A stretch of 47,353 nt of DNA from Nocardia vaccinii NBRC 15922 (GTDB lineage: Bacteria; Actinomycetota; Actinomycetes; Mycobacteriales; Mycobacteriaceae). The notes under the pieces are model-generated. The model saw nothing but the letters and a program-made list of their open reading frames with translations, was not told where the DNA came from and did no database searches. How positions within the stretch are numbered: the stretch's first letter is position 1; every line of letters starts with the position of its first letter. The position numbers and the translations under genes were made by a program. Of the stretch, positions 16,805 to 23,296 are shown in pieces. The stretch lies in assembly GCF_001613305.1 (NCBI RefSeq), contig NZ_BDCC01000082.1:1-47353 (forward strand). The letters run 5' to 3'.

Positions 16805-19231
16805 ATGCCCGAGCACTCCGAGGCGCACGACCAACCGCTGCCGCACCCGTGGGCCAATCGGCGCATGCGCGGAAGCGAGATGCCGCGGCGGTCGACCACT
16901 CATCCGTGGGCTACTCGGGGCCCGGCCGCGCCCGAGAGCCGGATACCGAATCCGATCCTGTCGGAACGGTTTTCGGCACAGCGCGCCCGTCCGGTGGCAC
17001 GTCGGCGCGACGAGGACGAGTTCGAACTCGAGTTGCTTGCCGAATCCGATTCGGCCGCGGTCGAATCCGATCTCGAGGCCGATACCGGCCGGGGATCGGG
17101 ACGCAGCGCCCGGTCCCGGCCCAGTGTGCGCAAATTGGGTGGCGGGCTGGTGGAAATGCCCAAGGTGACTCCACTCGATCCGCGCGCCGCAGTGCTGACC
17201 GATCCCGAAGTGCACGAGGTCAAGCGATTTTGCTGGAAATGTGATGCGCCCGTGGGCCGCCGGAGCACCGACGGCCCCGGCGCGATCAGCGGCACCTGCG
17301 CGGCCTGTGGATCACCGTTCAACTTCCGGCCCACACTGGTGCCGGGCGAATTGGTCGCCGGACAGTACGAGGTCCAGGGTTGCCTGGCGCACGGTGGCCT
17401 GGGCTGGGTGTATCTGGCCGTGGACCGCAACGTCAGCGACCGCTGGGTGGTACTCAAGGGGCTGCAGAACCCGCTCGATTTCGAGGCGCACGTGGTGGCC
17501 CTGGCCGAACGGCAGTTCCTGTCGGAGATGGCCTATCCGGGCATCGTGAAGATCCACAACTTCGTCAAGCACGCCTCCGCGGGCCGCGATGTCGCGGCCG
17601 GATACATCGTCATGGAGTACGTCGGCGGCCGGTCGCTCAAGAAGATGCTCGATGAGCTTGCGCCGGAGCGTATTCCGGTGGCCGAGGCGATCGCGTATCT
17701 GATGGAGGTGCTGCCCGCGCTGGACTATCTGCATTCGTTCGGCCTGGCCTACAACGACCTCAAACCCGACAACATCATGGTCAGCGAGGACGAGGTCAAA
17801 CTCATCGACCTCGGTGCGGTCGCCGCACTCGACTCCTACGGAAGTATCTACGGCACACCGGGTTACCAGGCGCCGGAGATCACCGAGACCGGGCCCACCG
17901 TGGCCGCCGATCTGTACTCGGTCGGCCGGACCCTGGCAGCGCTGATCCTGGATCTGCCGCTCGAACGGGACGGCAATCTGGCTCCGGTCATCCCGTCGCC
18001 GGAGCAGGAACCGCTGCTGCGGCGCTACCCCGGACTGCACCGATTGCTCTGCCGGGCAACCGATCCCGATCCGCGCCGGCGTTTCCCCTCGGCCTATGCG
18101 ATGTACTGCCAGCTGGTCGGCGTGCTGCGGATGGTGCTGGCGGTGGACAGCGGCCGGGAACATCCCCAGGCATCGGTCGAATTCGCTTCCATCCTGGGCG
18201 ATTTCGGCATCGATACGCTCATCGGGCAGACCGATCGGGTGATCGACGGCACGCACCGCATGCCGGAGGTGGACGTGGCCGATGTGGTGGCCGCGCTGCC
18301 GGTCCCGCTGATCGACACCGAGGATCCCAGCGCCGAACTGCTGCTGCCGCTGCTGCGTGGCGACCCGCACCAGGTCCTGGATGCGTTGCGCCGCACCAGC
18401 GCTCGGATCGCGGCCGGGGTCGTGGCCGAACCGGAGTCCTTCGAACTGGAGGGTGCGCTGGCCGCGGCGCAGGCCCATCTCGAGCTGGGTGACGTGGTGC
18501 AGGCCCGTGCGCTGCTGGACGAGCTGGCCCCCCGCCACGGCGACGACTGGCGGATCGAATGGCACCTGGGTGTCGCCGCACTGCTGGACGGCGATTTCGA
18601 GCGGGGCTACCGGCATTTCGACACCGTGCACTCGATGGTGCCCGGTGAGATAGCCCCGCCGCTGGCGCTGGCAGCGGCCGCCGAGCTGATGTTGCAGCAT
18701 CTCGACGAGCCGGGCGATCCCGACCGCCTGCACGATGCCGCGATGGAGCACTACCGCACGGTGTGGCGCACCAATCACGGCGTGGTCAGCGCCGCATTCG
18801 GCCTGGCCAGGCGACTGGCCGCGGACGGCGACCTGCTCGAGGCCGTCGCGGTGCTGGACGAGGTGCCCGCCGCGTCACGGCATCACGCCATCGCGCAGAT
18901 GACCGGTTCGCTGCTACTGGTCTCGCGCCCGACCGCCGAGATCACCGAGCGCGACCTCGATGCCGCGGCCGCGCGCCTGTCGGCCCTGCCGGACGACCCG
19001 CGAACGCTGCAGTTGAAGGTGATCGTGGTGGGTGCGGCGGTGGAGTGGCTGCGCGCCGGCGCCCAGCCCGCGAGACTGCAACGCATCCTCGGATTTCCGG
19101 TCACCCCCACCGGCCTGCGACAGGGCCTGGAATCCAGCCTGCGCGCACTGGCCCAGATCGCGCCCGACCGGTGGCACCGGTATCGGCTCATCGACCTGGC
19201 CAACCAGGTCCGCCCGCGCAGCTGGTGGTGA
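16805..19231 (+). CDS. pknG: Serine/threonine protein kinase PknG
   Basis: The protein has 808 residues from ATG 16805, chosen because GAAAGG lies 5 bases upstream; ATG 16754 would add 17 residues. The N-terminal ~135 residues are disordered with two HPWA[N/T]R motifs. A rubredoxin-like zinc/iron site follows (CWKC at 143-146, CAAC at 165-168). The kinase domain has the lysine K218 in VVLKGL, YNDLKPDN as catalytic loop and DLGAV in place of DFG, all typical of PknG. The last ~350 residues are TPR-like helices. PknG phosphorylates GarA/OdhI and so controls 2-oxoglutarate and glutamate metabolism. The glnX/glnH partners usual in mycobacteria are not next to it; an AnsP-like permease is. Confidence 0.95.
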   Translation: MPEHSEAHDQPLPHPWANRRMRGSEMPRRSTTHPWATRGPAAPESRIPNPILSERFSAQRARPVARRRDEDEFELELLAESDSAAVESDLEADTGRGSGRSARSRPSVRKLGGGLVEMPKVTPLDPRAAVLTDPEVHEVKRFCWKCDAPVGRRSTDGPGAISGTCAACGSPFNFRPTLVPGELVAGQYEVQGCLAHGGLGWVYLAVDRNVSDRWVVLKGLQNPLDFEAHVVALAERQFLSEMAYPGIVKIHNFVKHASAGRDVAAGYIVMEYVGGRSLKKMLDELAPERIPVAEAIAYLMEVLPALDYLHSFGLAYNDLKPDNIMVSEDEVKLIDLGAVAALDSYGSIYGTPGYQAPEITETGPTVAADLYSVGRTLAALILDLPLERDGNLAPVIPSPEQEPLLRRYPGLHRLLCRATDPDPRRRFPSAYAMYCQLVGVLRMVLAVDSGREHPQASVEFASILGDFGIDTLIGQTDRVIDGTHRMPEVDVADVVAALPVPLIDTEDPSAELLLPLLRGDPHQVLDALRRTSARIAAGVVAEPESFELEGALAAAQAHLELGDVVQARALLDELAPRHGDDWRIEWHLGVAALLDGDFERGYRHFDTVHSMVPGEIAPPLALAAAAELMLQHLDEPGDPDRLHDAAMEHYRTVWRTNHGVVSAAFGLARRLAADGDLLEAVAVLDEVPAASRHHAIAQMTGSLLLVSRPTAEITERDLDAAAARLSALPDDPRTLQLKVIVVGAAVEWLRAGAQPARLQRILGFPVTPTGLRQGLESSLRALAQIAPDRWHRYRLIDLANQVRPRSWW

Positions 19232-19261
19232 CCGTCTTCGGCGGCGTACCCACCCGCGAAG

Positions 19262-19275
19262 ATACCCGCGGGTAT
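19262..19275. promoter_or_regulatory. Perfect 14-bp palindrome before merR2
   Basis: ATACCCGCGGGTAT is a perfect palindrome ending 22 bases before the merR2 ATG. It differs from the AATGTRCCG dyads. It may be the operator of merR2 itself or of another regulator. Confidence 0.4.
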
Positions 19276-19297
19276 TTCGGTGTGGTTTCCTTTATGT

Positions 19298-20029
19298 ATG
19301 GCCAGTGTGGAGTACACCATCGATGAGCTCGCGCGGGCGGCGGGGACGACGGTGCGCAGCCTTCGCGTGTATCACGAACGCGGCGTGCTGCCCTCACCGG
19401 AGGTTCGTGGCAGAACGGGGTTCTACGGGCCCGAACATCTGAATCGGGTGGCCACCATCAGCCGGCTGCTGGACCGCGGGATCAAACTCAACGGCATCCG
19501 CGAGCTGCTCGAGGCGTGGGATCGCGGCGATGACCTCGGTGACATCCTCGGCGTGATCGAGCCGGACGCATCATCACAGATCGAACCGTCATCCGATGAC
19601 ACGATCGCCGCCACCGAACTCGCGGAGCGGTACAGCAACGTCTCGCACGGCCTGGCTCGCGTGGTCGGCCTGGGGCTGTTCGAGCCGGTGGACGCCGCGA
19701 CCTACCGTGTGGTCGACGCGAAGCTGGTGCGGGTGGTCGAGCAGTTGACCGGCGTCGGGCTGCCCACCGAAGAGGTTCTCGCCGATCTGGAGAAGATGCG
19801 CACCGACTGCGATCGCATTGCGCGCCGGGTGGTGGAGCTGTTCCAGCGCACCGCTTGGACGCAGTACCAGGAATCCGAGCGCGGCCCGGAGGATCTGGCG
19901 CACTTGACCGGACAGCTCACCGCGACGCGGTCGGTCGCCGTGCAGACCGCAACCGAACTGGTCGAGCGGTCCATCGCCCGATATCTCGAGGGCGATACCG
20001 AACTGACCGAAGCACTCGCCGAGGGCTGA
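19298..20029 (+). CDS. MerR-family transcriptional regulator 2
   Basis: The 243-residue protein carries the MerR domain at residues 4-75 (YTIDELARAAGTTVRSLRVY, HERGVLPSPEVRGRTGFYG) and the helix KLNGIRELLEAWDRGDDL. The C-terminal half has LAERYSNVSHGLARVV, FEPVDAATYRVVDAKLVRVV and a helix DLEKMRTDCDRIARRVVEL that matches the equivalent helix of MerR1. It therefore keeps a middle segment that MerR1 has lost. The nearly equal DNA-binding domains predict the same operator. ATG 19298 is chosen by comparison with MerR1; the ribosome-binding site is weak. A strong terminator follows at 20043-20074. No conserved cysteine pattern for metal sensing is seen. Confidence 0.9.
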   Translation: MASVEYTIDELARAAGTTVRSLRVYHERGVLPSPEVRGRTGFYGPEHLNRVATISRLLDRGIKLNGIRELLEAWDRGDDLGDILGVIEPDASSQIEPSSDDTIAATELAERYSNVSHGLARVVGLGLFEPVDAATYRVVDAKLVRVVEQLTGVGLPTEEVLADLEKMRTDCDRIARRVVELFQRTAWTQYQESERGPEDLAHLTGQLTATRSVAVQTATELVERSIARYLEGDTELTEALAEG

Positions 20030-20042
20030 GCCCGGCAGCGTC

Positions 20043-20074
20043 CTCACCTCGCGGATCGTGTCACGCGAGGTGAG
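20043..20074 (+). terminator. Hairpin terminator after merR2
   Basis: A perfect 11-bp stem (20043-20053 with 20064-20074) closes a 10-nt loop, 13 bases after the stop codon. Confidence 0.75.
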
Positions 20075-20140
20075 CACGCGGATGTGACCACCTATCTCAC
20101 ACCGTCGCGAAATTCCCAGCAGTGGCAAGAGCACCAGTTT

Positions 20141-20166
20141 AATGTGCCGTTGAACAGCGGTACATT
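20141..20166 (+). promoter_or_regulatory. MerR-type operator D and promoter
   Basis: AATGTGCCG (20141-20149), 8-base spacer and CGGTACATT (20158-20166). A TTGAAC at 20150-20155 is followed 18 bases later by TGATAA (20174-20179), a long spacer of the MerR-activated type. The flanks share TTCCCAG and GTGATRAG with operator E. Confidence 0.68.
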
Positions 20167-20245
20167 AAATGAGTGATAAGCACTGCTCGTGAGATCGACG
20201 TCGCCGGGCAGCCCTTCTTATAAGACGTCGATGGACGGTACGAAG

Positions 20246-20848
20246 ATGAATGTCTCGAAACTCAACGGTGTTCAGCGGAATCCCTTCGGTTCCCGGTTCC
20301 TGACCTGCGTCGCGGTGGCGGTCGCGGTGTCGATCGGTTCGGCCGGCATGGCCGGTGCCACTCCCGGGTCCGGCGGTGGCGGGCACAGCAGCGGTGGCGG
20401 ACACTCGAGTCCGGCCGGCACCTCGCACGCGGGTGTGAGCTCGCCGGGATCTCACAACAGCGGGACGCCGAGCCTGCATTCGGGGCCGTCGTACTCCTCG
20501 CCCTCGCATTCGTCGCCCTCCCACTCGTCTCCGTCGGATTCCTCCCTCTCGCGCCCCGCGCCCGCGCAATCGGCCCCGAGTGCGACCGGTCCCTCGCTCG
20601 CGGCCCCCTCGAATTCGATCCCGAACATCACCGTGCCGCACCGCTCGAACCCGGAGCCGGCTCCGGCCGCTGAGCTGGAGCGGTCCCTGCCGATCCCCGC
20701 ACCTGGCGATTCCTTCAATCAGTGGCTGCGGGACGGCGCGATGCTGTGGAACATCATGGCTCCGCCCGTGCAGGCGGATCCGCAGAAGAGCGTGGCGCCC
20801 AACAACGGTCACGGCGGCTGCGACGCCACCCGGCCGCAGTGCGGCTGA
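20246..20848 (+). CDS. Secreted Ser/His/Gly/Pro-rich protein of unknown function
   Basis: From ATG 20246 the protein has 200 residues. A signal peptide is clear (SRFLTCVAVAVAVSIGSAGM, cleavage near AGA-TPG). It is followed by a low-complexity part with GGGHSS and SPSHSS-like repeats (about 39-130), then a Pro/Ala-rich stretch and a more ordered C-terminus with FNQWLRDGAMLWNIMAPP and two cysteines in GGCDATRPQCG. I recognise no domain. The start is uncertain: ATG 20231 and a GTG at 20189 are in frame, and the latter would lie at the predicted transcription start. It is directly downstream of operator D. The many His and Ser residues could suit metal binding or glycosylation, but this is speculation. 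Confidence 0.7.
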   Translation: MNVSKLNGVQRNPFGSRFLTCVAVAVAVSIGSAGMAGATPGSGGGGHSSGGGHSSPAGTSHAGVSSPGSHNSGTPSLHSGPSYSSPSHSSPSHSSPSDSSLSRPAPAQSAPSATGPSLAAPSNSIPNITVPHRSNPEPAPAAELERSLPIPAPGDSFNQWLRDGAMLWNIMAPPVQADPQKSVAPNNGHGGCDATRPQCG

Positions 20849-21164
20849 CGACGGGAAACACTTCCCGAATCTGGGAATCGGCTGTGGTTGTGCCGAGGAG
20901 GATTGACGATACAGTGTCGGCAACATAGTTTCGATTTCAACAGTTGGTTGCGGTGATCCGCCGCCACCGCGCTGGGCGTGACGGATGCGACGTCGCATTC
21001 GTATCGCTCACCCGCGGAGCCTGCCCCCGAAACTGGTGTCTTGCCTGTTCGGTGGTGTTTGTGGTGGCGGAACTTTCCGCCCGGAAATTTTCTTCGTCTA
21101 CGTATCTTGGCGGATGTTTCCGCGGTCGCCGCGGGGTTGCATGCTTCATATGGGGTCGTTTGAA
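20849..21164. promoter_or_regulatory. 316-bp leader/intergenic region with two palindromes
   Basis: A promoter-like TTGACG (20903-20908) with CATAGT 16 bases later (20925-20930) would start transcription near 20937, leaving a leader of about 230 bases. Within it lie a perfect palindrome ATGCGACGTCGCAT (20985-20998) and GGCGGAACTTTCCGCC (21066-21081, 7-bp arms). The frame open from 20985 has atypical composition before 21165 and is not taken as coding. Confidence 0.4.
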
Positions 21165-22277
21165 ATGCCGCGCAGCAACCCGTGGCTGACGGTGGAGATG
21201 TTGGCGCCCGAAGGCATGTCGGCGGCGTCGGTCGGCGGACAGGCTCGGGAGTTCGCCGGTTGGCAGCGCGTGGTGCAGAGGATGATGGCGAAGATGCCCT
21301 CGGCCCACGGCCTGTCAACCAGCAACGCCTGCGAGGCGCTCACGACCGCGGCCCGCGACGCGGTCGATGTGGATCTGCGGGTCCCCACCGATGCCGGCCC
21401 GCACCGGATGCTCGCCCGTCCGGTGCTCGGGCCCGCGGGCGACGTGCACGCGGTGCGGTTGTGGATCGGGCCGGTCGGCGTGCGGGTGCCGATTCCGACT
21501 GCTGCGGTGGGCGGGATCTGGGATCTGGCCTCGCAGACGATCCGGTTGCCCGCCGGGGTGACCGAACTGACCGGGATGTCGCCGGCGGACTACGCGCCGA
21601 CCATGTCGATCGCGGAGCTGTTCCATCGCTGGACCGGCTTCGACCGGCATGCCGAGGTATTGGATCTGCTCTACGACCCGAATCCGGGCGCGAGCCTGCA
21701 ATTCGATGTGACAGTTGGAATTTCGGCCCGCTGGCTGATCTCCATGCGGGCGCGCGACGACCTGCGCACCAATGGCGCGTGGCTGCTGATCGAAGATGCC
21801 GGACCGGTCGATCCCGGTGCGCAGGTGACCACGCTGGAGCGCGTCGCTCTGCGCGAGGCGCACCGTCGCGCGGGAACGCATCTGGGCGTGCTGCAGGTGG
21901 ACCACGCGAGCATTTCGCACTGGCTGACCGATCCCGCGCCCTGGGTGCGCTGGGACAACCTGGCCTCCCCGGTCGAGGTGTTCCATCCGGACGATCGCGC
22001 ACAGCTCGCCGCCGTGGCCGAACGGCTGCGATCGGGTTCGGCCGCGACGGTGACGCTGCGGGTGTTGAACCATTGCGGCGGTTACACTCCCGCGTCGCTG
22101 TCGCTGTATCCGTATCCGGGCTACTCGGCCCGGCATCTGGCCATCGCCGAATTCGTGCGTGCCGCGCTGCCCGAGGAGCCGGTACCGGTCAAACCCGCTC
22201 GGATGGTCGTGGAGCGGTCGCGGTGCCGTACGACGCTGGCCGAGGAGGTCGGGTCCGCGCGGCAGCGCATCTCCTAG
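21165..22277 (+). CDS. GAF/PAS-like DUF5593-type protein
   Basis: The 370-residue protein begins NPWLTVEMLAPEG, then FAGWQRVVQRMMAK, and continues with DLRVPTDAGPHRMLARPVLG and AVRLWIGPVGVRVP. This pattern resembles actinobacterial DUF5593 proteins, described as GAF/PAS-like sensor modules without an output domain. I chose ATG 21165 since similar proteins start near this motif; ATGs at 21150 and 21141 are alternatives. No membrane segment is seen. It lies upstream of a MarR regulator on the same strand, separated by a hairpin (22295-22319). The ligand is unknown. Confidence 0.65.
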   Translation: MPRSNPWLTVEMLAPEGMSAASVGGQAREFAGWQRVVQRMMAKMPSAHGLSTSNACEALTTAARDAVDVDLRVPTDAGPHRMLARPVLGPAGDVHAVRLWIGPVGVRVPIPTAAVGGIWDLASQTIRLPAGVTELTGMSPADYAPTMSIAELFHRWTGFDRHAEVLDLLYDPNPGASLQFDVTVGISARWLISMRARDDLRTNGAWLLIEDAGPVDPGAQVTTLERVALREAHRRAGTHLGVLQVDHASISHWLTDPAPWVRWDNLASPVEVFHPDDRAQLAAVAERLRSGSAATVTLRVLNHCGGYTPASLSLYPYPGYSARHLAIAEFVRAALPEEPVPVKPARMVVERSRCRTTLAEEVGSARQRIS

Positions 22278-22294
22278 CGCGGTTCGCGCCCGAT

Positions 22295-22319
22295 CCTGGT
22301 GATGGATTATCGCACCAGG
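22295..22319 (+). terminator. Hairpin between the DUF5593-type gene and the MarR gene
   Basis: CCTGGTG and CACCAGG pair over 7 bp around an 11-nt loop, 17 bases after the stop codon. It could be a terminator or an operator for the MarR protein. Confidence 0.4.
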
Positions 22320-22354
22320 TGGAAGCGTTTTCACGCAGATGTATCATCGGCACT

Positions 22355-22822
22355 ATGAATGTCGCCGAACTGCATCGGCTGGTTCGCGTGCTGCGCGAGA
22401 TCGCGTCGAGTGCGACGGTGTGCTCCGGTGATCAACAGATGTCGGCCGGGATGGTGGCGATCGTGCAGGACGTCACCGCCCATCCGGACTCGGCCATCGG
22501 CGATATCGCGGAACGAACCGGCCTGGCGCAGAGTTTCGTCTCGAAAACCGTTGTGCGCCTGCGGGAGGGCGGTGTCTTCGAGGTGTCCCAGGACCCCCGC
22601 GACGGCCGGCGCACCCTGGTCGCGGTCCGCTCCGGCAGCGTAGCGCGCAAACAGGTGCCCGACACCTCGGTGCCCATCGAGGAGGGATTGCGTGCGGTCT
22701 TCCCGGATCTCACCGATGCGCAGATGAACCGAATCATGTTGGGGCTGAGCGTACTTGCCGACGAGATTCTCGGTGACCGCACGCCCGAGCCGCAGGTCTC
22801 GGTCCGCCGCCCGCGGAACTGA
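22355..22822 (+). CDS. MarR-family transcriptional regulator
   Basis: The 155-residue protein has a MarR winged helix at residues ~30-95: SAIGDIAERTGLAQSFVSKT is the helix-turn-helix and VSQDPRDGRRTLVAV is the wing. Flanking helices would form the dimer. There is no Shine-Dalgarno sequence. A TATCAT at 22342-22347 is 7 bases before the ATG, so the mRNA is probably leaderless. Ligand and targets are unknown. Confidence 0.82.
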   Translation: MNVAELHRLVRVLREIASSATVCSGDQQMSAGMVAIVQDVTAHPDSAIGDIAERTGLAQSFVSKTVVRLREGGVFEVSQDPRDGRRTLVAVRSGSVARKQVPDTSVPIEEGLRAVFPDLTDAQMNRIMLGLSVLADEILGDRTPEPQVSVRRPRN

Positions 22823-22915
22823 CTCGGCGCCGCCCTCGCGATACGCGAATCCGGCTGCCCGCGAGGGCATTTCCCGATAACGGGAAGATATCGGATTCGG
22901 CTCTTTCGGGGATTT

Positions 22916-22924
22916 CGGTACATT
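22916..22924 (+). promoter_or_regulatory. Half-site of the MerR-type operator before whiB-like gene 2
   Basis: CGGTACATT is identical to the right arm of operators C, D and E. No matching left arm lies 8 bases upstream. TACATT could itself be the -10 of a leaderless transcript starting at 22931. Confidence 0.35.
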
Positions 22925-22930
22925 CGGGCC

Positions 22931-23296
22931 ATGCTCGCCGCATTCCCCGATATCGGGCGCTACTATCCCTCGACCTCCCAAGCGTGGGAATGGCAGCTCG
23001 ACGGGCATTGTCGCGGAGTGGATTCGGAGGTTTTCTTCCATCCCGATGGTGAGCGCGGCCGGGCCCGCGCCGAACGCGCGTACCAGGCCAAGCGGATCTG
23101 CCGCGGCTGTCCGGTGCTGGAACGGTGCCGGGAGTACGCGCTCGCGGTCGGTGAGCCGTTCGGCGTATGGGGTGGAATGACCGAGGAGGAGCGGCGAACC
23201 CTCCTGGAGAGCTCCCGGGCATCGCGCTTACGCGCCGAATGGCCGATCCACCGTGGCGCTCATCGAGCTTCCTGGGGCCGAGTGCCATTGGCGTGA
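22931..23296 (+). CDS. WhiB-like protein 2
   Basis: The 121-residue protein has the canonical ligands C27, C57, C60 and C66 (HCRGVDSEVFFHPDGERG, then ICRGCPVLERC) for a 4Fe-4S cluster, the turn FGVWGGMTEEER and a basic C-terminus. These are the full features of WhiB-like regulators, which act as redox- or NO-sensing partners of sigma factor. It probably begins with a leaderless ATG. Its last 37 bases overlap, tail to tail, the end of the LAL gene. It is a normal family member, unlike WhiB-like 1 at 12952. Confidence 0.92.
   Translation: MLAAFPDIGRYYPSTSQAWEWQLDGHCRGVDSEVFFHPDGERGRARAERAYQAKRICRGCPVLERCREYALAVGEPFGVWGGMTEEERRTLLESSRASRLRAEWPIHRGAHRASWGRVPLA

Noticed and set aside
20985..21164. 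N-terminal extension of the DUF5593-type protein from ATG 20985
   Set aside because: The extra 60 residues are Cys/Arg/Phe-rich and unlike the rest; the region fits a leader with palindromes better.
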